From Pascua guehoae (taxonomy: Eukaryota > Basidiomycota > Tremellomycetes > Trichosporonales > Trichosporonaceae), in NCBI GenBank assembly GCA_001600415.1, contig BCJX01000001.1, positions 470,365 through 534,364 on the forward strand: a stretch of 64,000 nt of DNA. The letters are read 5' to 3'. Of the stretch, positions 22,971 to 34,977 are shown piece after piece (positions within the stretch are counted from its first letter, which is position 1; each line of letters opens with the position of its first letter). The notes beneath the pieces were generated by a model that was given only the letters and a program-made list of their open reading frames with translations, ran no database searches and had not been told where the DNA came from. Made by a program: the position numbers and the translations under genes.

Positions 22971-24122
22971 ATGAGCTTCCTTCCTTTGTTCCGCAAGTGC
23001 ACCAGCAGGTCTGCATGGTTCACCGACAGGCCGGCGCCGAACCGTGCGCCGCCGCAGGCACGGAACCCTTCAGCACTGCCTCCACCACCCCCTACGCCGC
23101 CGACGCCACCGGATATCCAGCGACGCCACCTGTCTCCCCACCTTGGCGAGAAGCGAGGCTTGGGCGACACTCCCTCCGTTGTCGACGACGCTCTCTCCCA
23201 GCCCCGTGACGAGCAACTCGATGGAGCCCAGCCCCCGCACCGCCCATCATGCCACTCCAGTGGTGGCGTCGCGACCTCCTTCCGTCACAAGAGTCTCCCC
23301 TCGCTCCCCTCGGACGTCTGGATGATGGTGTGCGATCTTCTCGAGGCCGACACCGACCCCAGGTCACGCTGCGCACTGGTCAGCTTCATGCGCACCTCTA
23401 GCTGGGCATACCACGTCGGCGCGCGCTCTCTTTACCGGACGATAGAGATCGGGCCAGACTTCTTGCGTATCGTCGGCGACCTCCAGCCCGCCACCCAATG
23501 GCCCATCAAACCGAGCGGCGAAGGGCGGTGGTGCAGTCACCATGGCGGCTGGTGCGCGGCAGATGATTCCTGGTCGTGCCCATCCTCGATCCCCGCGCCC
23601 ATTGGCAAGCTGGCGCTTTTGCGGTACACGCGCACGCTGATTATCGGGGACGTGTCCAAGATCGACAACTCTGCAATCAAGGCACTTATCGACCGACTTG
23701 GCGCACGGACTCGCGCACACTCGCGCATGGGCCCCGACGGCGTCAGCGCGTGGATTGGGAGGCGTCCGGCCGTCTTTGGCCGCGTGTGCAACGTGCGGAT
23801 AACAGTCCAGGGTTACTTCACTCCACCGGGTCGTTGGTCTGCGGTGGTGCCATGCCCCTGGCGCCCCCCTCCAGACTCACTGCTCATCCAGTTTCTCTCT
23901 ACCGAGGCTGCCCCACAAACGCTTCAAATTGAACAGCCCTCACTGTCCCAACTCGCTGAGATTCTTCGGGGCAAACATGAAGGACCACCCGTCAACATCT
24001 CCGATCCCACCCTCGTCTCCGCGTTGCGCGACTGGTTTCCCGACGGCAGCACCCCACCTTGGGCCACCGATCTAGGCCGCCACTGGTCTCTCGAACCGTC
24101 CACAGTGCACAGTCTCGCGTGA
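22971..24122 (+). CDS. F-box-like array protein, copy 3
   Basis: Single exon of 383 residues. The N-terminal part is short (MSFLPLFRKCTSR, then Pro-rich), lacking the MGC start of copies 2, 5, 6 and 9. The F-box-like motif is near 111 (LPSDVWMMVCDLL), with MRTSSWAYHVGARSLYRT after it. CSHHGGWC is near 188, then PIGKLALLRYTRTLIIGD. The protein ends shortly after DLGRHWSLEP, without the last exon seen in copies 1, 2 and 6, so it may be C-terminally shortened. Confidence 0.7.
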   Translation: MSFLPLFRKCTSRSAWFTDRPAPNRAPPQARNPSALPPPPPTPPTPPDIQRRHLSPHLGEKRGLGDTPSVVDDALSQPRDEQLDGAQPPHRPSCHSSGGVATSFRHKSLPSLPSDVWMMVCDLLEADTDPRSRCALVSFMRTSSWAYHVGARSLYRTIEIGPDFLRIVGDLQPATQWPIKPSGEGRWCSHHGGWCAADDSWSCPSSIPAPIGKLALLRYTRTLIIGDVSKIDNSAIKALIDRLGARTRAHSRMGPDGVSAWIGRRPAVFGRVCNVRITVQGYFTPPGRWSAVVPCPWRPPPDSLLIQFLSTEAAPQTLQIEQPSLSQLAEILRGKHEGPPVNISDPTLVSALRDWFPDGSTPPWATDLGRHWSLEPSTVHSLA

Positions 24123-24570
24123 CGCCCCCTCACCCAAAGCCCCTCGCTCATACGTCTTCACACTGTCTATCCGTAGGAGGTTCACAGTCTCTCCCCAGCC
24201 AGTCCCAACTTGTAGTTTATAGCGCTCTTCGAGTGTGTGCTCCATAGTGTCTTTGGGCGTGAGCCGCTGACTTTCTCGTACCACAACACAGTACCACAAC
24301 ACATCGCATGAACTACTGTAGTGACGTGCTGTGACGTGCAAACGACGAATGTGACTGTTTGGCTGCAAGCTAGACTCACGCTGCGCGTAGCTATGCTCGG
24401 TTGCAGGCACGCCACACTGGCAGCCCACAGGCCACAGGGTGCACCCAGGGTCCAACCCTAATCCAATCGCACAAACACTCACTCACTCACTCACCCCACA
24501 ACCCATCGTCTTCTGTCCTCTTCCAATCTCTTACCGCCAGAACCCACCTTCTCCCCCCTCTCTCCACACA
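24123..24570. promoter_or_regulatory. Promoter region of F-box-like copy 4
   Basis: GCCAC words at 24411 and 24431, then a CACTCACTCACTCAC stretch and a C/T-rich leader. No gene seen. Confidence 0.35.
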
Positions 24571-25893
24571 ATGCGCCTCTTCAACCGCACGCGCAAACCA
24601 AAGACCGCGGCAGATCCCAAGGCGCACACCGAGAAACCCTTAAACGCCCCAGCTGCCACCACCCCACCGCCACCCCCCGCTCCGACCCCACCGGACGAGC
24701 CCAAACTCCCCCGTCGCCGCAGCCACAGCGACGCACACGCCCAGGCGCCCAACGCCTGTCCACTCACCTCGCGCCGTGCGCACTGGAGCCTGGCGATTCG
24801 ACGCTGCTGGACGCGCGCGTCTGTGATCCCCGTGGGTGCCAAGGCTGGCGATGGAGCGTCGCCGACACAGACTGTGAGTTAAGGTCTCCAGATGCCCACA
24901 ACCATGAGTAGCGATGCGTTTCTGCGTATTCGAGCTGGGATAAGTATGGAACCAACACAGTCTTGAGGTCAACTTGGTCAAGTCGAACGGGACACCTGAC
25001 CATGTGTGCAAAGGAGGATAGCTGAGGATTCCATTCTCCCACACAGCCCACTCGACACACGCCGCGTGCCAGTACTGACGACCCAGAGCCCCAACGCCCC
25101 CGCACGCCCGCACATCCCCCTCCCCCTCGACATTTTGGCGCTCATCTGCGACTTTCTCGAGTGCGACGACAACCACGAGTCGCGCGCCGCGCTCGGCCGC
25201 ATCATGCTAGCCGGGCGATGGGGATACCATGTCGCCGCACGCGCGCTCTATCGCACCGTCGTGATGAATGACGGGTTTGCTGAGTTGCTCATCGACCTCC
25301 AACCCGTCCCCACCGACATGCGGTGCCGTGCGTGTGTGCACTGCGGGGTCAAACGCTCGCCAGACCCGTCGTGCCTCTCTGCACCCATTGGGAAGGCGTC
25401 CCTCTTGGCCTATACGCGCAAGCTCGTGATTGGCGACATTGGCTTGCTTGTATCCAAGCACGCTGAGCTCTGGCACCTCATCGATGAGGGGTTGGGGAGG
25501 GCGACGCACGTGCGTTCGGCCATGGTCGGGGGTAGTCACTCGGTGTGGAAGGAATCGCGACCGACTCTGTTCCCCTCTGTGAGGGCCGTTAACATGACGG
25601 CTGAAGGGTACATGGCCCTTCAAGACCTCCACCACATGCGCGGCCGCGGATGGGACATAGTACGCCATCTAGACCCTCACCCCTTCGTCCGCATCCTCGT
25701 CGCCGTGGTCTCCCCGACCACTCTTACGTTCACTCTTCCCACCAGGTCTCAGGTGCGGTCCCATGTGATTCCGAACCGCCGCGCGCTGCTTGCTCCCACC
25801 TCGTGGCTTGACAACAAGTACAAGAAGTTGCATACCACCACACCCTGGATCGCTGCCCTCATCGACGCATGGCCTCTTGAACGCTCGGCATGA
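24571..25893 (+). CDS. F-box-like array protein, copy 4
   Basis: Two exons, 24571-24873 and 25087-25893, 369 residues. Exon 1 encodes a short Pro-rich, basic N-terminus (MRLFNRTRKPK). The phase-0 intron ends in CTGACGACCCAG just before the F-box-like segment (LPLDILALICDFLECDD). The metal-ligand-like motif is altered to CRACVHC, then APIGKASLLAYTRKLVIGD. The C-terminus stops near PWIAALIDAWPLE, as in copy 3. The exon layout matches copies 5, 7 and 9. Confidence 0.68.
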
Positions 25894-26895
25894 TCTCGCG
25901 TTGTTCGTCGGGGTTGGCGTAGGTTTGGCACGCTAGTTGGAGCTATAGGAGTAGCATGAGATACATTATTGTCGAGCACCAAAGTGAAACGTTGCAGCCC
26001 AGGTATCTAGACGTTTCCAAATGGTCACGTTTGTTCAGTTCACTAGTTCACGAAATGGTACGGTTTCAACACCGAAGCATGCAGGGGGATAAATGACGCA
26101 AGGCAAGCGAGCATCACATGCTACTCTTGGGCGGCAATCAGCAGCCGAATAGCGTCGTCTGCCGTTCTCCCTCCAAAAAAGGAAACAAAAACAAAACCAA
26201 AACAAAACAAATTACTTGTGGTGTTATTCGTCTTGATTCTGCGTCTCCGTCCCCCTCACATACGTGGTTTCTGTTAACATGTTCATTTAGAACCGAACGT
26301 AAGGCTATGATCTAGCGCAATGAATTGCTTACCGATTTTGGGGCTGCCACATGGAGTCAAAACCTCTAGTGGAATGAGGTCACGTGATCTCGGGTCTCCA
26401 TTTCACGTGGCATTTCACGTAGCATTACACATGGCATTAATGGCATGGACATTAGCATGGATTGAACTACATTGGACTGCAGACATGGCTGTACTATGCA
26501 TGTGTACACTGCCTCTGGAATGCTGCTTGTTGGAGGTGGAAAAGTAGGAAATGAGGTACTGTGGGGCGAATGGGTGCACCGTGCGCCAGTGTGGCAGTCC
26601 ACAAATGCGCCACATTGCCATTTTCGCACTTTTTCCACCATGCATCACAGCCCACAGCGCCAGCCACGCGGCCACGAGGCCACGAGGCCTGCACGAGGCG
26701 GGTCCAAATTGCTCCCGATGCTGTGCAGTGCACGCTAGATGCTGCGCATGGTGTCCAAACAAACAAACAAACACACTCTTCTTCCAACTCGCATCCCACA
26801 CCCTCTTCAGTCCACCTTACCTTCGCCCCTGTTGTCCCTCCTCCTCCTCCTCTCTTTCTCTTTTGCTGCTTCCTCGTCCCTCTCCGTCGTCACCA
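25894..26895. promoter_or_regulatory. Intergenic stretch with GCCAC-rich promoter of copy 5
   Basis: No gene in the first ~700 bp; an A-rich CAAAA tract lies at 26177-26212. Three GCCAC words within 21 bp (26663-26683) lie about 215 bp before the copy 5 ATG. Confidence 0.45.
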
Positions 26896-28963
26896 ATGGG
26901 CTGCTTTCCCCCGTTCAGAAAGCGCAGGCCTGCCGCCAAGCCTCGACCTGGGCCCGTGCGTCACGGCGCCCCCCTTCCTCCCGAGCAACCCCCAACCTCC
27001 AAACTCGACCACTACGTGTTTACCGAGTTTACCGTCCCCATAAGTGTCACCCAAAGTGTCCCCACAAGTGTCCCCACAAGTGGAGCGAGCCAGACCACCC
27101 TCGACGACCAGAAAAAGCCTCCTCTTCTCCAACCACCTCTCGCGTACCTCCCTTCGCGGAACCCCCGCGCGCACGTCGGTGGCGACAGTCTGTCTCGCGG
27201 CTACGACGTTATACAGGCCCAAGTCGCCGAAACATTGCAGCCAAACAAGGCTGACGAGAATTGGATGCCAGATTGGCTGCCAACCCTGCGGTCTGGTGAG
27301 GTCATCCGTTGTTCTTTTACCTTTTCCGGGACGCTCACCGTCAGGTCTGCCCCACTACCACCCGGCCCCTGTCGGTCCGTACGGCGCGTCCGTGCTCTCT
27401 GCAACGTCGCCCTGTGAGAATCCCCAGCCCCAGCGCGCGCCCACAGTCAATGCGGTACCCCAAGCGCCACCACCCCCGGCCACGCCGTCCTCTGCCCTCC
27501 CGCCCTCTGCCGCTGCGAGCTCCTCGGCGGCCCCTTTGGATATCCCGCTCGCCGCGACCCAGCAAGTGGAGACCTCGCCCTCGACACCCCCTGGCCCTCC
27601 AACGACGAGCGCGGCAGCCTGGCCCCGCCGGGGTTTTGTTTCCACGCTCCCCGATGACGACGACGACATGGCGTTGAGTATGCCCCCTCCATTGTTCGAT
27701 CGCTACGGTGACCGAGTTTGGTCCTCGACAGCCCTGGTGTGGGGCGACCAGAATGTGGACGAAGAGGTCGCGGTTGAGCGCACCAATGTAAGTGAAGACT
27801 CTGTGAGAGATCTGGGGGTCACTGTTAAGTGTAAGGGTGTGGCAGGAAGATTTTGTCGTTGTGAACAACTGGCGATGAGATTGACATCAGTGTGCTTCTC
27901 ACGGATGTTGTTGAGAATGGACAAGTTAAACGTTACAGTGAAAGACGATTGTGCCAACTCATGTGCACAATTGTGCCGACTCATGTGCACAATTGTGCCG
28001 ACCCATGTGCACAGAAAGCCGAGGTTCACTCCCCCACTGCGTCCCTGTTATCCAACTCCAATCTCCCGTGTTCCAAATCCCGCGCTTGTGCTGACAACCC
28101 AGATCCCTCTGGATGAGGGGCTACCCCCACTGCCTCACGACCTGCTGTACATTGTGTGCGACCATCTCGGGGCGAGCAACGACCGGGAGTCACGGGCGGC
28201 GTTGGTCAGCATTATGCGCACCGCGTCGTGGGCGTATTACGCTGCTGCCCGGTCTCTCTATCATACCCTCGAAGTCGGGCGGGATTTGTTCCTCGTACTC
28301 GACGACCCGAATGACAAAATGTGGTTTGTCGCTCCCATGCTACCCATGGCCATCCGTGATGAACATCACTGGTGTGACAGGCACAATCGTTGGTGCGACT
28401 TGGAGACTACTTCCCGGTCGCCGTCCTCTATGAAACCACCTATCGGCAAGCTGGCACTCTTTCGATACACCAAAATCATCATCGTGGCCAATCTCTCCGG
28501 CTATTGCTCCTGGAGGTTTCTGATTAAATATCATTCACACAGACACCCGGCTACTAGCGCACACGGTGGGCCGGAAATGTGGACGGCCAGAGGCAATCTC
28601 TTCCCCAGCGTTAGGCAGGTTAGAGTGGGACCAGAAGCGTACCTCAGCCTGGGTAACTATGATAATTGGGAGGAACGAAAGGCTCGTCGTCCAGGTGCAA
28701 AATACGAGGCGCACGGAATTTTGGAGTTGCTAGTTGCGGAGGCAGCTCCGACCTCTCTGTATTTGGACCTCCCAACTCTGTCGGAGGTGGAGGCGTTCGT
28801 TGAGGACCCGAACTTGCTGCTCACTTTTGCGCGGGGTCTCCTGTCTGAAGGTGCCCAATCATCCATTCGCCCTCCTCAATGGTTGACATTCCTCCGCTCA
28901 CGATGGGGATTCGACAAACCGACGGTATCCCACCAGGAACCTCAAGTTAGTCACGCCAGCTGA
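26896..28963 (+). CDS. F-box-like array protein, copy 5
   Basis: Three exons inferred: 26896-27295, 27345-27787, 28103-28963, 567 residues. It starts MGCFPPFRKRRP. The N-terminal ~280 residues are low-complexity. The intron 27788-28102 ends in CTGACAACCCAG, exactly the acceptor type of copies 7 and 9. It is 315 nt long, a multiple of three and free of stops, so retention would also give a protein with 105 extra residues. F-box-like LPHDLLYIVCDHLGASND is followed by MRTASWAYYAAARSLYHT. CDRHNRWC precedes PIGKLALFRYTK. It lacks a recognisable last exon and ends shortly after LTFLRSRWGF. Confidence 0.7.
27949..28013 (+). repeat. 22-bp tandem repeat inside copy 5 intron
   Basis: Three near-identical units containing TTGTGCC and the palindrome TGTGCACA (27949, 27971, 27993). 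It lies inside the inferred intron of copy 5. Confidence 0.85.
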
Positions 28964-29231
28964 AACCGCCCCCTGCTGCAAGATCCATGGCGTTATCGTA
29001 CGTGGACTCATGGTGACTGCTAAAGCTAATGTTCAGATTGAGACGACAACACGGGCACGATGAGCGCTGTAGGAGACACTATAGCTGTACAGGAGATGTA
29101 TGAACCAAATGGTCTTCACTGCCCAGTTGCAACAGGTGCCAGACAGTCCAATAGAAGGGAGCAGTGAGGATACGAACATGCAAATTCCATCTATGAACAT
29201 GCACACAAACGGTGACAGCCACGAATGATCT

Positions 29232-29356
29232 GTTGTGGGGACTCGAGCACGTGCACATGCGCACCTTCGCACATACCCCCGAGCCGCCGCCGTTCCCTCT
29301 ACAAATACTTGCCCTCGCGCACTCATCCTATACATCACTCTATCGCTCAGAACAAC
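29232..29356 (-). repeat. Dispersed repeat family A
   Basis: Minus-strand copy beginning GTTGTTCTGAGCGATAGAG and ending CTCGAGTCCCCACAAC; the two ends form a short inverted GTTGT/ACAAC pair. Confidence 0.7.
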
Positions 29357-29381
29357 AGATCAAGTCGGATGATCAAGGTGT

Positions 29382-29502
29382 CGAGCGAGGAATGGAGCGA
29401 TAGAGCGATGCATGTTGAATACAGTCTACCGAGATGGCCTATGTACTGCGTGCGAGCGAGCGAGCGAGCGCGCACAGCTCGTTCAAGCTCGGGCCCACCA
29501 AC
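29382..29502 (+). repeat. Dispersed repeat family B
   Basis: Copy with GAGCGATAGAGCGATGCATG, then ACAGTCTACCGAGATGGCC, a GAGC-rich tract and the end GGGCCCACCAAC. It is divergent from the adjacent family-A copy. Confidence 0.75.
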
Positions 29503-30004
29503 ACAAGGCGTCTAAACTCTACCTGCCCAATGATGCCTAGATGAGCAGTCAAATGGGGGGGTCTTATGATAAAAGCCAGTGTAATAGAAACGATGAATCA
29601 GACCGGCCACGCTCGACAATGAGCAGCGCAGCCCATGGTCAGGGGAATTGACATGAACGTTCCGGGAACATCGTCCTGGCTCGCAGCGTCGAATATCACC
29701 ATGGAGCCATCATTGAGTGTTGAAATGGGTCGTACACAGCGCGCTCCCTGTTCTGAGAAACCGAGATTATGTACAAAATTGGTGCAAATGAGTGTCATTT
29801 GTATCACTCTGTCCATGGACGGAAGTAAAAACTGCCACATCTCAGCCAGCCACGCGCCAGTGCCGAGGGACAAATTACAAACACATGAACACACTCCCTC
29901 GTCTTTGAGTCCAATACTCTACTCACCACCTCTCCACGTTTAATACCCCATCCTCCTCCCCATCCTCCTCCCCATCCTCCTCCCCTCTGTGTATAGCTAC
30001 AACC

Positions 30005-31920
30005 ATGGGCTGCCTACCGCGATTCCGCATCGGCCGGCGTGGCCCCAAACCGCATCCGCGCACAGGATCGACCCCTCTCGAGCAACCTCTACCCTCCCAG
30101 CGTGGAACCGACCTGATCACCCCAGAGCCCCCCACTCTTACTCTCGACAGCACGTTGTTTGGCGCGCTTACACTCCCGGCCTTTGAAGATTTCAGCCAAA
30201 TGCATCCGCCAAGCCCTCCGCCCAAGCAGCACACGGGTGGTGCCAAGCAGTCTACCCCGGCTCTCCCAGGCCTCGTACACGACATCGGCGCTTCGCCTTC
30301 GGGCTCTCTGGACGTAGCAGACAACGGGGCTACGACCCCCGAAGGTCCATCTGGATCCCGCTACAAGCTCGCGTCACAGCGGCGCTCATCGTTAGTCGAG
30401 GTCGTGAGCAAGCCTGCCGACCCTGCTGTTCATCTCGAGGAGTTACCCGCGCGCTCGTCGGCAAATATGGCCATCTCGTCCCCCGCAAACCCGCGCTCGT
30501 CGACGCCGCGCGTCTCGCCCCCTCTGCCACCCTCGCTCCCGGCGACGTCATCCTCGACCTCGCGCTCGTCGGTGCCACCGTCTGCGGCTTTACCCTCGGT
30601 GACTTTGCCGGTGGCGACTTTGCCCTCGGGGCCCACGCTTACTGCCGCCTCGCCCGCTGTGCTCTCTCCCTCTGTTCCCTCGCCCTCGGTTCCCTCGCCC
30701 TCTGGCCCCTCTCCCTCGGCTCCCTCGGCCTCCGCTCCCTCCCCCGCTGCTCCCTCTCCCTCCGCTCCCTCCCCCGCTGCTCCCTTGCCGCCGGTGGACT
30801 CCTCTCCCACCGTGGCCACCCGCGCCGCGTCCCCGCCACTCGACACCGCCAGCTCGACTATGCCACCCCTCGGCCCCATGAGTTCCCCGCTTCCGTTCGA
30901 GCTTTGGTACGTCATCTGCGACCACCTGGGGGCTTCCCAGGACCAAGCTTCTCGTGCGGCGCTCGCTCAGGTCATGCGCACTTGCCACGCACTGTACCAC
31001 GTGGCCGCGCTGCGGCTCTACCAAACAATCGTCATCGACAAAAACTTTGGCCGACTTGTCGAGTGCTTGCCATCCCTTCCCAAGAAGCATGGTGAACAGC
31101 GCTGGTGCGACATGCACAAAACGATGTGTGGTACGCTAGACATTCCGTGGGCGCCACCAGCGCAAGCTCCGTTGGGGACCCTGGAGCTCGTTCGGCGCTT
31201 CTGCACCACCGTTGTTGCCAATGTACTGTGCAATGACGTGTTGCGAAAGTGGTTTGACAGGGTGGGCAAGAGGACGAGGGACCACTGGAACTTTGGCATG
31301 CGGAGCGAGATGGCCACCGACGATTTTGCAGGGCTGCCGTGGCATACTTCACGCCCCGCCCTGTTTCCTCGCGTTGGCCAGGTCGTCATAACCGGGCGAG
31401 CCTACATGGTCCTGCAGGACTTTTACCTCGGGACCCGCAGGCAACACCCGCTTGTGGAGCTCATTGGGACCGAAGCCGAGCCCGACAGTCTCTGTGTCAA
31501 CTACCCGACGTTAGCAGAAATCCGTCGGCACGTCCGCCCCGCTGTTGCGGATGACCCGGGGCGTCTATGCTTCTTTACTAAGGAGTACACGGAACACGAG
31601 TCGCGTTGGTTGGGGGTGTTTACGTTTCATTGGCGACTCGCACGCCTCACGCTCCACACAACGAGTGACTCGCACGACATGTCCAGAATCGACCCTTCAG
31701 TGCGCAGCGTAGCAACAATCAACCGCTACACTGGGAAGTTTGGTAAGTTGACTCGTCCCTCTCCTCGCGCGTCAGAGGGCATTAGATCTGACTAGTAGCA
31801 CAAGTGTCGCACGAGCAACTCGAGCAGGCTCGGAACGCCGCCAAAGAGCACCATCAGAATGGTCCTCGTAGAAACTTCTCCTGGACGGAGGACGTGGGTA
31901 GGCAAGGCGACTATTACTAG
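30005..31920 (+). CDS. F-box-like array protein, copy 6
   Basis: Two exons, 30005-31742 and 31805-31920, 617 residues. It starts MGCLPRFRIGRRG. Residues ~210-265 are a strict Pro/Ser/Ala repeat (SPSVPSPSGPSPSAPS type), a likely site of length variation. The F-box-like motif is near 295 (LPFELWYVICDHLGASQD). CDMHKTMC lies near 368, and PLGTLELVRRFC replaces the PIGK block. The region up to RYTGKFG is conserved. The last exon, entered in phase 1, encodes VSHEQLEQARNAAKEHHQNG. The exon-2 acceptor (CACAAG) is weak, so the terminus is less sure. Confidence 0.72.
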
Positions 31921-32387
31921 GACGTCCAGGGCAGCCATGGTGTCATCGCTAGAGTACAAAGGGTAGATACGGTCTCTATGCAAGAGGGTACAGGTAGTTG
32001 CACGCATTACGAGTGGAGGATCCAGGTCCGTCGCCGGGTGCCATACTGACACACAGTATCCACGCTGCCACACTGTCACATGCCACATGCCACATGGCAA
32101 ACGCCGAGGCCCGACATGGGCCGTCGAGTCCCCAGCTAGCCTAGCTGCTAGCATTTAGCATTTGTAACTACCTACACTAGTGTCAGACAACAGAACATAC
32201 ACAAACACAAACACGTTCACTCGACTCAACACCATTCGCTTCCATTCTCTTTAGCTGTGCCATTTTTCTCCTCCCTCCCCAGAGCAACGCAACCCCAGTG
32301 CCGACCAAGCGTAAGTTCAAGCTCAACCTCTAACGCCACAGAGCTAACCCCAAGTCTCGCAGCGTGCACGCCGCCTTCCCGCCCGCC
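31921..32387. promoter_or_regulatory. Promoter region of F-box-like copy 7
   Basis: Three GCCAC words within 27 bp (32067-32093). Between 32230 and 32390 two possible small upstream exons or leader introns are bounded by CAG acceptors, so the 5' end of copy 7 is uncertain. Confidence 0.4.
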
Positions 32388-33820
32388 ATGTCCTCTCCCA
32401 CAACGAGCTCCGCACCCGACCCCGTGGGCCCGAGCACGGCGCACCCCTCGACATTGTCTGAAGCCGACGCGACGACCACCGACGTCGCGGCACCGAGCCC
32501 CACCCCGTCCACCCGGCTGCGCACCCGCCCGAAACCCCCGCCAAGTACATGGCGCACAGGCCCTCCCCCGGCTTCCGTGTCGCTCAAGGGCAATTCTCCC
32601 CCGTGCGCGGGCGCCCAGAGACACGCCAAGGTCGTCGCTGCGGCGCTTGCCAAAGTGGCCGCTGCACCGTACCCGCAGACTGGTGAGATCTGGGCGGGTA
32701 GCGCATCATGTGCCCAGAGTGGGAGCGAGCAGAGTCCACCTGTGAGTGAACATTCTCCCAACATGATTAACTGTGGGGATCAGACTATGTTTATGTGGGC
32801 TAGCCTTGTCCAGTATAGCAACCATATTGGATGTTCCCGGTGCCGAGTTGAAGATGGCATCAGGGAGCGATTGTGCAGAGAATGGCAACGGACAGAGGAT
32901 GGCGATTTGCCCAGCACGGCGATGTATCGAGAATTGCTATCCCCCAGACTACCCCAATCCAAACTCTAGTGCTGACAACCCAGCTTCGCGATAGGAAGAC
33001 GAGTGAACCCATCCTTCTGGAAACGCTGGCCCACATCTGCGACACTCTCGGCGCATCCGACGATGCCGAATCGCGCGCAACGCTGGCTACAGTCATGAGA
33101 GTGTGCAAGAGTGCCTATTACACATGGGCTCTCGCACTCTACCGAACACTCGTGGTCGGACCACAACTGGGTCGCGTGCTCGCGGACCTGCAGCCGTTCG
33201 CCGCCGAGGAGGACGCGGCCGAGAAATTGCCACTGCCGTCCTCGCTCCCTCCGCTGATCGGCAAGCGGGCCCTTCTCGGATTTACCCGCCACCTCGTCGT
33301 CGGCGACGTCAAGCTCCTCCACTCTGGCGTGTTGCTCCGCATCACCCAGGTGCTGGGCGAGCGGATGCCGGCTCTGTCGGAGACAGATGGCCCCCAAAGG
33401 CGCATGGCAACATGGGCAACGAAGAGGCCAGCCCTGTTCCACGCAGTGCGCACGGTGACAATGTCCGCCACCGGACTGATGTCACTGCAAGACTTGTACT
33501 CGAGCGACCACAGCAATACATTCTTCTCCGACCAGAGTTCCCACCCCATCACCCCCTTCCTCTACTCGGAAGTGGAACCGACCTCGGTAATTTTCAGAAT
33601 GCCGACGAGGTCCCATATCCGCGTCTACCTCGATCTGCGTGTGCCTGGCAGGAGGGGCTCGCTTTATCACTTCATCGCCGAGGGCAAGTTTCTACAGTGC
33701 CTCGACAAGTACCGCGGACAGTGGAAAGATGCCGCCTGGTACGTGGCTCTGCGTCGCCACTGGCCACTCGACGAACTGTCGTGCACTGGTGATGTCGCGG
33801 GGGACGAGGAGGAAGATTGA
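32388..33820 (+). CDS. F-box-like array protein, copy 7 (divergent)
   Basis: Two exons, 32388-32741 and 32984-33820, 396 residues. Exon 1 is Pro/Ser/Thr-rich (MSSPTTSSAPDP) and lacks the MGC/FRK start; an upstream first exon is possible. The phase-0 intron ends in GCTGACAACCCAG. The F-box-like segment is weaker (ILLETLAHICDTLGASDD), followed by MRVCKSAYYTWALALYRT. The C-x2-H-x3-C motif is missing, but PLIGKRALLGFTRHLVVGDV and the downstream blocks remain. It ends after RRHWPLDEL with an acidic tail. A scrambled relic of a close relative lies 1.1 kb downstream. Confidence 0.68.
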
Positions 33821-34058
33821 CGACGACCATATGGCATCCTTTGCTGTCCTTCACACTTGATAGGTAGTTTTCTCATTAGTCTGCAACAGTGTTTATGTGA
33901 CTCGAAACTTCAGTGGCATGTCCATCATACGTGTGGAGGCTCCTGAGATGTTGCAGAGTAGGCCGCCCATCGTGATGAAGACGACTACGTGACACTCGAT
34001 GAAGACAGAGCATTTACACACAATGTGTCAACCACGGTGCGTGAGTCTCAGCGAGTAC

Positions 34059-34076
34059 AAAAAAAAAAAAAAAAAA
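34059..34076. repeat. A18 homopolymer
   Basis: Uninterrupted run of 18 A, 60 bp before a family-A repeat. Confidence 0.95.
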
Positions 34077-34135
34077 CAATTCAGAATAACCAAGAGTTTG
34101 TTGCTCAGCCGCTATGGTTGAGACCAGAAATGTCG

Positions 34136-34268
34136 AATGAGCGATAGAGCGATGCATCGCATGAATGCGCGCGAGCGCGTATATGAAGGGTATGAGCGAT
34201 GGCTCGTGCGTACGCGCGACGGCCCATGCGTACGTACGACAGCGCGTGCGAGGCTCGAGTCCCACAAC
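34136..34268 (+). repeat. Dispersed repeat family A
   Basis: Well-preserved copy: GAGCGATAGAGCGATGCATC at the start, GTATATGAAGG in the centre and GAGGCTCGAGTCCCACAAC at the end. Confidence 0.75.
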
Positions 34269-34613
34269 CCCAACGCCATGCCATGGTACAGGTGCGTCCC
34301 CAAATTCATGAGACTACACGGCCAAATGATGGCATGGCAAGCAACCACGCTGGTGTTCCCTACTCGTTGTACCCTGCATTTCGTGCGTGTGCGTGCACCC
34401 AAGCTCACCGTGGCAGTCTCACAACTTTTCCGACACACCTGCCTGAATGCTGAAAGGAGCCGTGTTGGGCGTGTCTAGTGAATACGTTTCATGTGGTACA
34501 CGTGCTCTGGCAACTCTAGGTTGTCCCAAAACTGGCCTTGGCTTGCCAGTTACAAGACCAGAGGGCACTAGCACAATTATGCCAACTGGCTCATTCTGCC
34601 ACATCCACGATGT

Positions 34614-34746
34614 GTTGGTTGGAGCGAGCTCGCCCGAGCTCGCCCGGGCTCCCACCTTGATCGAGTGAGCTGTGCGCGTACGCACGCAGTATATAGGCCA
34701 TCTCGGTAGACTGTATTCAGCATACATCGCTCTATCCCTCGCTCGG
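34614..34746 (-). repeat. Dispersed repeat family B
   Basis: Minus-strand copy reading GATAGAGCGATGTATGCTGA, then ACAGTCTACCGAGATGGCC, ending CCAACCAACA. It faces the family-A copy at 34136-34268. Confidence 0.75.
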
Positions 34747-34977
34747 CACGATGCACTATACGACATTAGACGGAACAATAGATCTCGCCTGTACAGCACA
34801 CTCTGCGTGATGGGCACACATCCCCTGATGTGTACACCTGTCTCACTGCCATGTGATGTGATGTGCACAGCACTCTTGCATCACAGCGGGCACCCACCAG
34901 CTATATAGAACTAGCCGACCCAACTCTTGTTACTCTCTTTCACCAGGCCCTCTCTTCTTCCCCGTCATACCATCTAA

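Larger units (their letters stand above)
28964..30004. other. Intergenic stretch with repeats A and B and copy 6 promoter
   Basis: No gene seen. Family-A (29232-29356) and family-B (29382-29502) repeats lie back to back. A CCATCCTCCTCC-type triplet repeat at about 29950-29985 precedes copy 6. GCCAC words at 29834 and 29849 lie about 160 bp upstream of its ATG. Confidence 0.5.
33821..34977. other. Intergenic stretch with repeats A and B
   Basis: No gene seen. An A18 run sits at 34059-34076. A family-A copy (34136-34268, plus) faces a family-B copy (34614-34746, minus). Confidence 0.5.

Noticed and set aside
34249..34263. Family-A end GGCTCGAGTCC as a tRNA-type B box (SINE hypothesis)
   Set aside because: It resembles GGTTCGANTCC, but no matching A box at the right spacing and no tRNA fold could be drawn; short inverted ends fit a DNA element better.
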